NCBI GenBank assembly: GCA_949775045.1
Contig: OX459101.1
Span: forward strand, 18,934,316 to 18,998,315
Length of the DNA: 64,000 nucleotides
Source: Metridium senile
Taxonomy: Eukaryota > Cnidaria > Anthozoa > Actiniaria > Metridiidae
Reading direction: 5' to 3'
Positions 53,627 through 63,853 of the stretch are shown piece after piece (position 1 is the stretch's first letter; each line of letters begins with the position of its first letter). The translations under genes were made by a program, and so were the position numbers. Under the pieces are notes generated by a model, which saw only the letters and a list, made by a program, of their open reading frames with translations, searched no databases and had not been told where the DNA came from.

Positions 53627-54099
53627 TAACTAGCGTTTATGGTTCCAAATTCTGCTCTTGGATTTTAATATAAATAGTTTGCAAAATAACAGTGCTGACT
53701 TAAAAAACTGCTAATACCTGAACTGTTTAGGTAGATTCTGGTGTCTTTAAATTTGTTTGTTTAACATATTGATCAATTTATAGAAAGGATAAAGTTTGAA
53801 TGTTGTGCAACTAGAATAAGAATGAAAGAGTGTAAATTCATTTAATTCGTTAGCATAACCTCTTACACTAGATTGTAACGGCTGGATTTAAAATATATCA
53901 TTAAATATCCTTAGAACAATAACTTATGTTTTATGTTATCAACCCTTCATACACTTTTTCTTTATCACTGATATAGGGTGCAAAAACATTTCCAACTGTC
54001 TCAACAGGTTTTTCTAACAAAATGTTTACATTTTCACAATATGTTTCCAGCCGTGCAAAGAAGAATGCCAAGAACTCAAAATAACAATTAATTCCGTGA
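53627..54099. other. A3 3' flank
   Basis: A diverged relative of the A1/A2 3' flank (CAAAATAACAGTGCTGACTT, TTTGTTTGTTTAACATATTG). No ORF. Confidence 0.5.
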
Positions 54100-54529
54100 T
54101 ATAAAGTCTCCTCCTATTTTTGCAACCTGACCAATGGAATCATTTCAATACCATATAAGGTCAGGCAAAGAAGAATGCCAAGTACTCAAAATATAAACTA
54201 ATTCCGTGATATAAAGTCTCCTCCTACTTTTGCAACCTGACCAATGGAATCATTTCAATACCATATAAGGAGAGGTTGGAATGCCAAGAATTTAATTCCT
54301 AAAGTACGTCTAAAAATAATCTCATTTAAAATAACTACTTCAATATAGTTTCCTCCTATTTTTGCAACCTGACCAATGGAATGATCCAATACCATATAAG
54401 GTAAATAATACAACTTAAGCATTGCGGAAAATATCAATATAAGGAGCAAGCTGTGCCCTCATTTCAAAGGAGATTACTTCTACAGATCTGCTCTAACATC
54501 TTTTTAACCTACTTTTCCAAGGTGTAACG
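54100..54529 (+). promoter_or_regulatory. B2 upstream region: three CCAAT/CArG blocks
   Basis: The block CTTTTGCAACCTGACCAATGG plus CCATATAAGG occurs three times in tandem; CArG boxes lie at 54151-54160, 54261-54270 and 54392-54401. The last has CCAAT at 54373-54377 and is 128 bp from the ATG. The ATTATATAC TATA-like element of B1 and B3 is reduced to GATTAC here. Confidence 0.6.
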
Positions 54530-55267
54530 ATGGATCCTGTGAGCTTTGTCAAGTCGTTGGAAATCGTGGATTTCGATAAACCGTTGACCACTTCGCACCG
54601 CGGTATAGTAACTGTCGATGGAAAGCCCCAAGCCAAAGTCGACGCCGGCAGTCTTGTATCGTTTGTTAGCGAACTCCCAAAACAAAAGAGACAAGACGTC
54701 CTTTATAGCACCATGCTAGCTCAGCTGGCGGCAAGCAAGAAGTACGATCGCTTCGAAGACCCCAAGAACTGGTACAAGTTTTACCAGGACGTTTTGGCAA
54801 ATATTGGGTGGAGCATTCAAAACTTCGCTTTCAACAAATATCACTCTAAAGATCAGTCTTTCAAGCTCTCTGAAGTGTCGCTGATCATTTTGGAAACTGC
54901 GATAGGTGCCGACGCAACCGTAATTAAAGTGCTGCGAAAGACCCTCGAAAGTCTGGAAACCTCAAAGGACGGCATCGAACTCTATGGAAGTCATAGCTCC
55001 TCAGGGAATTATGGCAACTTTCAAGTCATGCCCTGCACACTTGACAAGAGTGGACAAGTGAACATTGCTTCCCTTGTTACCCACTTCAAAAGCAAACAAG
55101 AGACGCAGAACTACTTCTTCTTTACATGGAAATCCTCAGACATAGATCTGTCCTACGCTGTTGAAACGATGACCTTGAATGAAGACATGTACAGTAGAGT
55201 ACGTGAAGCCATTATAAAGAAGTTGGGGAAACATGCCAAAGATTACATAGTAGATTTGGAAATATAG
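54530..55267 (+). CDS. B2: B-type family protein, function unknown
   Basis: A single-exon 245-aa frame with ATG in AACGATGG context. It is the most diverged B copy: the N-terminus is VDFDKPLTTSHRGIVTVDGK where B1 and B3 have a longer Ala/Asp-rich stretch. It retains S-L-V-S-F-V, S-T-M-L-A-Q-L-A, N-W-Y-K-F-Y-Q-D-V-L-A-N-I-G-W, N-Y-G-N-F-Q-V-M-P-C, Y-F-F-F-T-W-K-S and T-L-N-E-D-M-Y-S-R-V-R-E-A with K-K-L-G. The single conserved Cys after M-P suggests a cytosolic protein. It is the downstream member of the A3-B2 pair. No lesion was seen. Confidence 0.8.
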   Translation: MDPVSFVKSLEIVDFDKPLTTSHRGIVTVDGKPQAKVDAGSLVSFVSELPKQKRQDVLYSTMLAQLAASKKYDRFEDPKNWYKFYQDVLANIGWSIQNFAFNKYHSKDQSFKLSEVSLIILETAIGADATVIKVLRKTLESLETSKDGIELYGSHSSSGNYGNFQVMPCTLDKSGQVNIASLVTHFKSKQETQNYFFFTWKSSDIDLSYAVETMTLNEDMYSRVREAIIKKLGKHAKDYIVDLEI

Positions 55268-55339
55268 TAGTCAGTCACCATAAAAACTGAACAATAACCA
55301 CAACATCTGTAACAATAATTTTAATGATAATGATAATTA

Positions 55340-55465
55340 TAAGGTTATTGCATGTTAACCTTTACGGGTATTATAAGGTTATTGCATGTTAACCTTTACG
55401 GGTATTATAAGGTTATTGCATGTTAACCTTTACGGGTATTATAAGGTTATTGCATGTTAACCGTT
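55340..55465. repeat. 34-bp tandem repeat, four copies
   Basis: AAGGTTATTGCATGTTAACC plus TTTACGGGTATTAT units directly after B2. B1 and B3 have a single diverged unit at the same place. Confidence 0.9.
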
Positions 55466-55554
55466 ACGTGCACCTTCTCGTTAAAACATTGTTTTCGCGT
55501 CGCTTTATATAATGGTCATAGAAAGAAATTTGTAACACCACAAAAAATGTTCAT

Positions 55555-55605
55555 TTAATTTTACTGACGTTTCGGCCATAGCCCTTCGTCAAAGTGAAAG
55601 ACTTT
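55555..55605 (-). other. TGACGAAGGGC...CGAAACGTCAG hairpin module
   Basis: Shares the conserved module found after the 111-bp repeats at 25.8, 36.3 and 62.9 kb, here without the 111-bp array. Confidence 0.6.
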
Positions 55606-56149
55606 ATATAATAATTTGTCATGTTATACTTCATGTTAAAGGTTAATAAAGAATGAACAAATAAACATTATCTACTGTATAAAACATTCATTTGTAGCGC
55701 GCGAGAAAGACTTCATTGATTAGTGATATTAATTATTAGGGGGTGAGGGGGGTCGGCAATATTGAGTGGGGTGGTCGTGTTATTTTCGGAAGCTATATAG
55801 GGGGTTGTTACTAATTGTATGCAGCTTTAGTAATAAACTGGGCAAATATAAGGGGTTATGATATTTTTGCCAACCAGGAAGGGGGGGGGGGGTGCGTAAT
55901 ATTTGGTAAAGACAAGGAGTTTTGACATAGGGATCACCTAATAACTTCCTTTCCAGTCGTCTATTATTTTGCTTTGTTGTTCCATTTGTACCGCTTTTGC
56001 TCGTATTTTCTCAGCTTATTTTTACTAGTTGTTAATATTTCATTTTCGATTTGAATAAACTATGTATGTATGTATGTCAACCCCCCTCCCCCTCCCTCCA
56101 TACTCTAATACATGACACCCGCCCTAAGTGAAATCGGTTGTTTGTTTGT
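55606..56149. other. Non-coding spacer
   Basis: A G-run (GGGGGGGGGG, about 55880-55890) and G-rich GGGGTGAGGGGGGT at 55740. A (TATG)n run is at about 56061. No gene. Confidence 0.4.
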
Positions 56150-56405
56150 TTGTCAAAACAGTCGTTCTTCTGGAGTTTGTGGAGAATTATATCGGGTACT
56201 GGGATCCCTGTGTTGTAACTAGCGAGCAAAAAAACAGCGAAGGGGAAGGGGTTAAGGAAGAGAAGAAGTTCCCTTATCGTACTTCCCCCTCCCCCACCTT
56301 TCTTTTTTTGTCTAGGGTCCATGTTTCTCGCGAGTATCTGAATAACACAGGAACCCCAAATCTCGATTTTCTCCCAGAACTCCACAAGAACGCCTGCTCT
56401 AATAA
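56150..56405. mobile_element. Foldback MITE
   Basis: CGTTCTTCTGGAGTTTGTGGAGAA pairs with TTCTCCCAGAACTCCACAAGAACG; inner GGGATCCCTGTGTT pairs with AACACAGGAACCCC. Both ORFs inside are by-products. Confidence 0.75.
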
Positions 56406-56459
56406 TTCTTCAGGCTATTTGTCTTTAAAAGACTTATGACGCAAATTTTACTAGCGTTT

Positions 56460-57030
56460 TCCTAAATAATAATAATAATAACTATAATTTATATAGCGTC
56501 AATTATTCCGAAGATTCAACAACGCTTTACATTTTCATGATATAATAAAAAGCATATATTTTATATAACATATTAAAAGAAGTTGTAAAACATCAGTGGA
56601 TTAAAAAAATTTAGTAAAAATATATGGTTAAAATATGGAATGAAAAATTAAACAGTATCAAATGCTCTCTTAAAAAGCCATGTCTTTAAGTTACGTTTAA
56701 AAAGAGAAAAGGAGTCACAGGATCTAGTGTCAAGAGGTAGAAAATTCCATAGTTCAGGAGAAGCAAAGGAAAAAGTTCTCATGCCATAAGTTTTAAGATT
56801 ATAGCTCTGTTTAGCAAGTAAGTTTGAAGAAGAGGATCTTAGGGAACGAGAAGGGACATAGCGACTTATTAAGTCAGAGAGATAAGAAGGTGCAGCTCCA
56901 TGTAAGATTTTAAATGTTAAGAGAAGGATCTTGAATTCAATACGTTGAAATATGTCTGCATAATATTTCTCAAGATATGTACTGTTTCTCCTGAAACGTG
57001 TGAGAGTCTTGGCTTGATATATATACATCT
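56460..57030 (-). pseudogene. LINE RT C-terminal fragment with 3' tail
   Basis: The minus frame from 57028 to 56648 reads R-I-E-F-K-I-L-L-L-T-F-K-I-L-H-G-A-A-P-S-Y-L-S-D-L, R-S-S-S-S-N-L-L, T-F-S-F-A-S-P-E-L-W-N-F-L-P and F-K-R-N-L-K-T-W-L-F. It is the conserved C-terminus of CR1/L2-like LINE ORF2. The 3' end at 56466 has (AAT)n and a TATATAGCGTCAATTATTCC motif. 5'-truncated. Confidence 0.8.
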
Positions 57031-57306
57031 ATGAGCCCCTCCCAGGGGTTTTAGGGATCAAGGGAGCACGGGCATTTATTTTTAAAGAACAAGGGATACT
57101 GCCAAATTATTTTCAGGGAACAAGGGAGCAAAATATGATAAAACAATAGTTTTTGGGGGATCATGGGAACATAAGGTAAAACATTGTAGGGAGACAGTTA
57201 TATATTGATTATGGGGAACAAGGTAGAAAATGCAAAAAGGTCAAAGGATCATGGGAGCGTGCACCCCCCCCCCCCCCCCCCCCCCCTGGGAGGGGCTCAT
57301 ATATGT
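57027..57306. mobile_element. MITE with GAGCCCCTCCC ends and poly-C run
   Basis: ACATCTATGAGCCCCTCCC at the left pairs with GGGAGGGGCTCATATATGTA at the right. The inside repeats GGGAWCAAGGGAGCA, and a C run of about 22 bases ends near 57285. It overlaps the LINE fragment border. Confidence 0.75.
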
Positions 57307-57491
57307 AATTTTCAGGTTAGATTAATTGTCACAACATGTTCGCTGTATTCGGCTATAAATACTCCTGTGTTTGAGGACGAGCAAATATGTCTCGCCGTTG
57401 TCACGTGTTTGTTGTCTGAGGCAGAAGCTACATTGTCATCTCCTTCTTCGTCACCCAGCCAATCGTGACTTATATCGATCGATCGAGTTGT

Positions 57492-57728
57492 TCAGCGCTT
57501 ATTTGCCATTACAAATTTGGCTGGCCGTGGATATTTCGTGTTGATCCACTTGTTGAATTCAGTTCTTTTAAACATGGTCTTTTGTAGTTGTTCTGTTTCA
57601 ATATCTGTAATTGTTTTTAATTTTGTCCACGTTGTTCGACCTCGTTTTTGATTTGGTGTAGGACGTCTAAACTTTGAAATAACCCAGGTTACAATATCTT
57701 GAAAATGGGATTTCAAAAGTAAAGACAT
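57492..57728 (-). CDS. Small basic ORF, unknown
   Basis: A 78-codon frame with an ATG at 57728: a hydrophobic start, then K-F-R-R-P-T-P-N-Q-K-R-G-R-T-T-W-T and N-K-W-I-N-T-K-Y-P-R-P-A-K. A TATA-like TATTTATAG is on the same strand but downstream (57345), so it does not help. No known domain. It might be a piece of a larger spliced or transposon gene. Confidence 0.25.
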   Translation of the reverse strand: MSLLLKSHFQDIVTWVISKFRRPTPNQKRGRTTWTKLKTITDIETEQLQKTMFKRTEFNKWINTKYPRPAKFVMANKR

Positions 57729-57883
57729 TGCTGATGCATTTGATGTGAACTGTTTTGACCTGTTCCGACGATTAATTTATAATCCAGAGAATATTCATTT
57801 ATTTTCTGTGTGAGCTCTCCTTAGATTTACACTCATCTCTAACCACCGTTCTACACATACGGGACTTTGTTTATGCACATATA

Positions 57884-58173
57884 CTGTCAATTCAAAAAAC
57901 ATTGTCGTCAATAGGCTTCAAGTCTACGCGACTAGACCGAAAGGTAGCATGGGTAGAAATCACCGAAGCGGATAAATACACACAGTATCTAATGCAATAT
58001 CGCGCTCACTCAACTAATCATTATTTGATTGAGTGAGCGTGATATTATATCTATTGCATTAGATACTGTGTGCTTTTATCCGTTTAGGTGATTTCTACCC
58101 ATGCTACCTTTTGGTCTAGTCGCGTAGACTTGAAGCCTATTGACGACAATGTTTTTTGAATTGACAGTATACT
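57884..58173. mobile_element. Foldback MITE 1 of 3
   Basis: TATACTGTCAATTCAAAAAA at the left and the exact complement at the right. Arms ~130 bp (TCTACGCGACTAGACC, GGTAGCATGGGTAGAAATCACC). TA at each edge. Confidence 0.9.
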
Positions 58174-58292
58174 TTAATCTAACATTCTTCTCACTTTTAA
58201 GCAAACCTTCACCCACTTTATACAATTCCCTACTGTATTCTCTCACTCACTACAGATCTCGACTATCCGTTGATCTTACACAAGCGGTGCAC

Positions 58293-58560
58293 TAATATAC
58301 ACCTATTTCAATTAACGTTGTCCATCTGGAATGGTTGATCTGAGACCGATAGGAATTGTGGGAGTTCATTAAATTTCAAATACATTGTTTTAATCACACT
58401 TGAATGGTGCTGAATTACAGATAACAGTATTTCAGAAGTAAACATTAATATTCAAGCGTGATTATAATAGTGCATTTGCAGTTTAACGAGCTCACACAAT
58501 TCCTATCGGTCTCAGATCAACCATTCCAGATGGACAACGTTAATTGAAATAGGTGTATAC
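58293..58560. mobile_element. Foldback MITE 2 of 3
   Basis: TATACACCTATTTCAATTAA at the left and its complement at the right; the arms include CGTTGTCCATCTGGAATGG and GATCTGAGACCGATAGGAA (about 75 bp). The core is unpaired. Confidence 0.9.
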
Positions 58561-58863
58561 CTAATTCAAAAGAGGTTGTCGGGGCGAACAGCGATTGTCG
58601 ATTGGTGATTGTCGATTGCACGACCGAAAGGAACTATGGGTAATACGAATTCCTTCTTTTTCGTTTCTAAATTACCCAAACAATGCCTCCACCGTTCAGC
58701 GAAACCTTCGAGACACCCATCTAATTAGGTCATCGCTGGGCGGTGTTTGGGTAATTTAGAACGGAATACGAAGAAATTCGTATTACCCATAGTCCGTTTC
58801 GATCGTGCAATCACCAATCGCCGTTCACCCCGTCAACCTTTTTTGAATTAGGTGTATTATACT
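58556..58863. mobile_element. Foldback MITE 3 of 3
   Basis: TATACCTAATTCAAAAGAGG at the left and CCTTTTTTGAATTAGGTGTA at the right. The arms include TATGGGTAATACGAATTCYTTC and TAAATTACCCAAAC. It abuts element 2 at a shared TATAC. Confidence 0.9.
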
Positions 58864-59221
58864 CAAATAAGTTGGTCAGTCTCAATGAAGCGCTGCGCAC
58901 CCTCTCTTCATAAGTCATTTGAGTTCATCTTGAAGGTTAGGTTAGTGATAAATATATATACTGACTTGTGTCACCACGATTGACCAGCCTTTCCATATTT
59001 AAGTACAGGTGGGCAAACATGCTCTAAAACGTTCAAAAACAACCCAGAATGACATAAAATAAGTTTAACAACAACACAGGATTGAAATATGTTCAAATTT
59101 ATTTCAATGAAAAATATCGATTTTTTCCTCACATATCTCTACTGTAAAAGTGAATTGCTTGGGCTGCCTGTGACTTGTGCAATCAAGGGAAAGTCAGACC
59201 AAAGAAACTTGCTTTATATAT
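58864..59221. other. No gene seen
   Basis: AT-rich spacer without recognised features. Confidence 0.4.
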
Positions 59222-59386
59222 TAGCCTGCGTAGTAAGCGTTTCTTTTGGGGTGAACGTGAGAAAGTTGCTTTTGGGTTGTTTTGGGACAACTGTGTTACC
59301 GATATGGCCGCGCGAAACCTAAGATTAGTACAAAAAAATCCAGTTACTTTCTCCCGTTCCTCCCAAAAGAAACGCTTGCTACTTTT
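59222..59386. mobile_element. Foldback MITE, GCGTAGTAAGCGTTTCTTTT family
   Basis: GTAAGCGTTTCTTTTGGGG pairs with CTCCCAAAAGAAACGCTTGC; inner GAACGTGAGAAAGTTGCTTT pairs partly. I recall this terminus as common in anthozoan genomes. Confidence 0.7.
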
Positions 59387-59463
59387 ATATATGCAATCGG
59401 CATGTGACATCAAATTTATCACGTGACCCATTAGAGCAAGCCATGCCTTGCATAAAGTGTTTC

Positions 59464-59722
59464 GAAAGCAATGAGTGGTCGAAATAATGAGTGGTCGAAA
59501 GTAACGAGTGGTCGAAAGTAACGAGTGGTCGAAAGTAACGAGTGGTCGAAAGTAATGACAGGTCGAAAGTAACGAGTGGTCGAAATAATGAGTGATCGAA
59601 AGTAACGAGTGGTCGAAAGTAATGACAGGTCGAAAGCAATGAGTGGTCGAAATAATGAGTGGTCGAAAGTAACGAGTGGTCGAAAGTAATGACAGGTCGA
59701 AAGTAATGACTGGCCGAAAGTC
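59464..59722. repeat. 17-bp GAGTGGTCGAAAGTAAC array
   Basis: About 15 units, mostly GAGTGGTCGAAAGTAAC, with shorter GAGTGGTCGAAATAAT and GACAGGTCGAAAGTAAT variants in a semi-regular order. Minus-strand frames across it are artefacts. Confidence 0.9.
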
Positions 59723-59822
59723 GTTTTGAAGCGTTCGGAAGTCAAAATCGAAGTTGTAACATATCTGATTCATTGTCGAAGGTAGCTGCTGAAACATAAC
59801 CATGTTATATACGAATACAAAC

Positions 59823-60000
59823 TGCGGTGCTTTTAAAGAATTCAAAAGTAGTAATGTGTGAAGTATTGAATTCAAAAGTAGACGTCATACAAAGAGGTTT
59901 GAATTCAAAAGTAATCGGATGCAACTGATCGGTTTTCGAAAGTAATCATACACAGATTTACATTTTTTCAAAAGTAGTTATGCATTGTGGGATTACATTT
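59823..60000. repeat. Dispersed TTCAAAAGTAG motifs
   Basis: (T/A)TTCAAAAGTA(G/A) occurs at least five times in 170 bp, and TTTTCGAAAGTAATC once, in the same orientation, spaced 20-40 bp. Confidence 0.7.
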
Positions 60001-60169
60001 AGACAGTAATGAAAGGAAAGAATACAAAGTTTATTGTGACACGGAAAACGCGTCATATTTTTCGTATTCATTCCTCGTCAAAGACCAACAAAAGAAGACA
60101 ATTCTATAACGTAGGCAGTGTACAAGATTGACTGCAGTGATTGTCACTACGTGCACTATGGCCACACAG

Positions 60170-60383
60170 ATAAACAAATAAAAACGAAATAGTTACTAAC
60201 TAATAGTTTTTATTTAGTGGCTATATTTAGTCAGTATCACTCAACGAGAAACATCAAATACAAAAGGAAACAATACCTCATTACAACTTTACTTGTCTTT
60301 GATAGTGACTAATAGTCGCTAAATAAGAACTATATTACACAATAGCAATGTGTTTTTCTTTCATGGATATAGTGCGTTTGCTC

Positions 60384-60416
<33 letters not shown>

Positions 60417-60420
60417 CTTA
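60170..60420. repeat. Inverted relic of the minisatellite border
   Basis: 60190-60310 is complementary to 35285-35400. 60335-60385 holds one decayed 51-bp unit (CACAATAGCAATGTGTT...TTTCATGGATATAGTGCG), then (AAT)9. Confidence 0.75.
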
Positions 60421-60444
60421 CAAAATGTTTGCACCTACACAATA

Positions 60445-60600
60445 GAGTGAAGTCATTTAACCCGTGAAATAGATATTAGACTAATACACCTTAGCAGTCC
60501 CTATATAATTTCATTGTTTTCTTTTGTGTCTATTTGACTATTACACCTTGACTATTTAATTTTGTTTCACGGGTTAAATGTCTTCACTCTAGTGCGTTTG
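60445..60600. mobile_element. TTAACCCGTGAAA foldback element
   Basis: AGTGAAGTCATTTAACCCGTGAAA pairs with TTTCACGGGTTAAATGTCTTCACT. Arms ~45 bp; related to 7.85, 16.7 and 20.7 kb. Confidence 0.8.
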
Positions 60601-60639
60601 CTCTAGTTATCATTCATTTTCTTACAAAAAGTTTTCATT

Positions 60640-60885
60640 TACACAATACGTTTCCAGACATGCAAAGAACGTTACTAAGAACTCAAAATATCAACTACGT
60701 ACTTCCGTGATATAAGGCCCCCTCCTACTTTTGTAACCTGACCAATGAAATCATTCCAATACCATATAAGGTAATTAACACAACGTAAGCAGGGTGGAAA
60801 ATGTCAATATAAGGAGCAAAGGGGATTATATACTTCTACAGATCTCCTAGAACATCTTTTTAACCTACTTATCTAAGGTGTAACG
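60640..60885 (+). promoter_or_regulatory. B3 upstream control block
   Basis: CCAAT at 60742-60746, CArG CCATATAAGG at 60762-60771, TTATATAC at 60826-60833, with 114 bp from CArG to ATG. Same spacing as B1. Confidence 0.6.
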
Positions 60886-61632
60886 ATGGATCCTGTGTGT
60901 TTTGTCAGGTCGTTGGAAATCGCGGATTTCGTCGAACCAGTGTCGAAAACAAAGAGCCGCGGGCTCGATAGGAAGGGCGATGCCGCGCTCGATGCCGCAG
61001 TCGACAACGGCAGTCTTGTGTCGTTTGCTGGCGAAATCTCACAACAAAAGAAACAAGACGTCCTTGATAGTACCTTGCTAGCTCAGCTGGCGGCAAGCAA
61101 GAAGCACGATCGCTTCGAAGACCCCAAGAACTGGTACAAGTTTTACCAGGACGTTTTGGCAAATATTGGTTGGAACATTCAGAACTTCCAATTTGCCGAA
61201 TATCAGTCTACAGACAAGTCATTCAAGATCTCCGAAGTGGTGCTGGTGATGTTGGAAAACGCGATAGGTAACGACACAACCCTAAAGAATGTGCTGCAGA
61301 ATACTATCAAAAGTCTTGAACACTCAAAGGAGGGACTCGAATTGTTTGGAAGTAAAAGTTCCTCAGGGAATTATGGCAACTTTCAAACCATGCCGTGCAA
61401 ACTTGACAAGAGTGGCCAAGTGACCGTTGCCTCCCTTTGTTCCCACTTCAAAAGCAAACAAGAGGCGCAGAACTACTTCTTCGTTACATGGAAATCCGCA
61501 AGCATAGATCTGTTCTACGCTGTTGAAACGATGACCTTGAATGAAGAACATTATTCTAGAGTACGTGAACAAGTTAAAAACAAGTTGGGACGTAATACCG
61601 AAGAGTTCCTGTTTAATTTGGAATTAAAGTGA
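60886..61632 (+). CDS. B3: B-type family protein, function unknown
   Basis: A single-exon 248-aa frame, ATG in AACGATGG context, nearly identical to B1 in the core. N-terminal 1-40 is variable (an Ala-Asp run GDAALDAAVDNG at about 31-42). Then S-L-V-S-F-A, D-S-T-L-L-A-Q-L-A-A (61-70), N-W-Y-K-F-Y-Q-D-V-L-A-N-I-G-W (82-96), S-F-K-I-S-E-V-V-L-V-M-L-E, a strand-rich C-terminal half with N-Y-G-N-F-Q-T-M-P-C (about 162-172) and Y-F-F-V-T-W-K-S, then T-L-N-E-E-H-Y-S-R-V-R-E-Q-V and K-L-G (219-234). No signal peptide, membrane span or frameshift. No A-type partner lies upstream. Confidence 0.8.
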   Translation: MDPVCFVRSLEIADFVEPVSKTKSRGLDRKGDAALDAAVDNGSLVSFAGEISQQKKQDVLDSTLLAQLAASKKHDRFEDPKNWYKFYQDVLANIGWNIQNFQFAEYQSTDKSFKISEVVLVMLENAIGNDTTLKNVLQNTIKSLEHSKEGLELFGSKSSSGNYGNFQTMPCKLDKSGQVTVASLCSHFKSKQEAQNYFFVTWKSASIDLFYAVETMTLNEEHYSRVREQVKNKLGRNTEEFLFNLELK

Positions 61633-61743
61633 AAAAACTGAAGCGAAACAGAGAACCATAACCGAAACAATTATAATGATAATTGTAATGATAATTATAA
61701 GGTTGTTGTATATGTTAACCTTTACGGGTATTATTAACTTTAC

Positions 61744-62935
61744 TTCACTTAAAATAGAAACTAGCGAGTAAACTAGTATAGGCTGCATCGGTGTTTGATA
61801 TAAACGATAGGTAATAGAATGAAATTTGTAACACATTAAAAAATAGAAACTAGCGAGTAAACTAGTATAGGCTGCATCGGTGTTTGATGTAAATGATAGG
61901 TAATAGAATGAAATTTGTAACACATTAAAAAATAGAAACTAGCGAGTAAACTAGTATAGGCTGCATCGGTGTTTGATATAAACGATAGGTAATAGAATGA
62001 AATTTGTAGCACCGTAAAAAATGTGAACTTAACTTTACTTAAATAGAAAACTAGCGAGTAAGCTAGTATAGGCTGCATCGGTGTTTGATATAAACGATAG
62101 GTAATAGAATGACATTTGTAACACCGTAAAAAATGTGAACTTAACTTTACTTAAATAGAAACTAGCGAGTAAACTAGTATAGGCTGCATCGGTGTTTGAT
62201 ATAAACGATAGGTAATATAATGAAATTTGTAACACCGTAAAACATGTCAACTTAACTTTACTTAAATAGAAACTAGCGAGTAAACTAGTATAGGCTGCAT
62301 CGGTGTTTGATATAAACGATAGATAATAGAATGACATTTGTAACACCGTAAAAAATGTGAACTTAACTTTACTTAAATAGAAACTAGCGAGTAAACTAGT
62401 ATAGGCTGCATCGGTGTTTGATATAATTAAGATTGGTAATAAAATGAAATTTGTAACACCGTAAAACATGTCAACTTAACTTTACTTAAATAGAAACTAG
62501 CGAGTAAACTAGTATAGGCTGCATTGGTGTTTGATATAAACGATAGATAATAGAATGAAATTTGTAACACCGTAAAAAATGTTAACTTAACTTTACTTAA
62601 ATAGAAACTAGCGAGTAAACTAGTATAGGCTGCATTGGTGTTTGATATAAACGATAGATAATAGAATGAAATTTGTAACACCGTAAAAAATGTGCATGAA
62701 CTTAACTTTACTTAAATAGAAACTAGCGAGTAAACTAGTATAGGCTGCATTGGTGTTTGATATAAACGATAGATAATAGAATGAAATTTGTAACAACGTA
62801 AAAAATGTGAACTTAACTTTACTTAATTAGAAACTAGCGAGTAAACTAGTATAGGCTGCATTGGTGTTTGATATAAACGATAGGTAATAGAATGAAATTT
62901 GTAATAACGCAAAAAATGTTAACTTTTCTGACGCG
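61744..62935. repeat. 111-bp tandem repeat, ~11 copies, after B3
   Basis: Units carry AGAAACTAGCGAGTAAACTA and GGTGTTTGATATAAACGATAG. The first two are shortened to 89 bp, the others are 111-113 bp. Since 111 is 37 codons, a minus-strand frame stays open through many units. The copy number after B1 is about two. Confidence 0.95.
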
Positions 62936-62980
62936 TTTCGAGCCTTTGAGCCTTCGTCGGAGTAAAAGACTTTATATAAT
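62926..62980 (-). other. CGACGAAGGCTC...CGAAACG hairpin module
   Basis: End of the 111-bp array; on the minus strand CCGACGAAGGCTCAAAGG then CTCGAAACGCGTCAG. Same module as at 25836, 36276 and 55560. Confidence 0.6.
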
Positions 62981-63237
62981 AATTTGTCATGCATGTTACG
63001 GCCAGCTGAGCGGAGATTTTATTTTTGACCAATCAGAGCGCGACTAGCATTTTTGCGACCGGCTCTCCTCCCCAGTTCACTTTTAGCTTGTTATTACACG
63101 GTCGACAAGTTCGCCACCATCCGCCATTCTAATTACTTTTGGAATAAGTGTATACTTGTCTTGTATCTAGCCGAACGTATTATAAACAATATAAGCCGTT
63201 GTATATCTCATACAGATCGGACGCGAATATTGTATAT

Positions 63238-63545
63238 TATTATATAACATATAGTGGTATACCGAGTGATATCAACTAGATAAAAAGCCTATCCTAGTCA
63301 TGAAGATATCATTGATATCGCACATGTGTGATATCACTCTCAACCAATCAACTTTCAAAAAAAAATTTTTTTTTCTTCAATCTGTTATATAATAAACAGA
63401 ACATTACATGGGCGCTTGGAGATATGAATTTTATCTTCTCGTGTTGAAAAGATATCCCACTCATTCGCTGCGCTCACTCGTGGGATATCTTATCAACACT
63501 CGAAGATAAAATTCATATCTCCGCGCGCCCATGTAATATCCTCTA
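63238..63545. mobile_element. Insertion in the B3 3' flank, includes foldback
   Basis: The B1 flank reads TTGTATAATACTTATGAAAA where this copy has ~300 extra bases. The insert's right half is a hairpin: TTACATGGGCGC...GAGATATGAATTTTATCTTC pairs with the complement ending GGGCGCGC...CATGTAATAT. The left half contains GATATC-rich inverted pieces. Confidence 0.75.
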
Positions 63546-63633
63546 TATACTTATGAAAATACAATGTTATGTCTTTTATATTTTACTAAAATTGTCAAGA
63601 TAAAAGTAAATCTGGTCGAAAACATTCAAGTTA

Positions 63634-63853
63634 CAGTGCGAATCAAAAAACCGTGGGCACCAAGAAATATTTTAGAAATCGTTTATTGTTCGTTGAACAA
63701 CTCACAAACAACTCTAACTACAAATTAAAAGATTTATCATGCTACACATCAGTCAAACTTCTTGCGGTGATATAGTTGTTTGTGAGTTGTTCAACGAACA
63801 ATAAACGATTTCTAAAATATTTCTAGGTGACCACGGTTTTTTGATTCGCACTG
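63634..63853. mobile_element. Tc1/mariner-type MITE, copy 3
   Basis: TA|CAGTGCGAATC ... GATTCGCACTG|TA, matching 26226-26445 within the B1/B3 duplicated flank. Confidence 0.85.

Noticed and set aside
59183..59875. 230-aa minus-strand ORF with FRPLVTFDHSLL repeats
   Set aside because: Frame across the 17-bp array and a MITE.
61624..62681. Minus-strand ORFs with SFYYLSFISNTDAAYTSLLASF repeats
   Set aside because: Frames of the 111-bp repeat, with no independent support.
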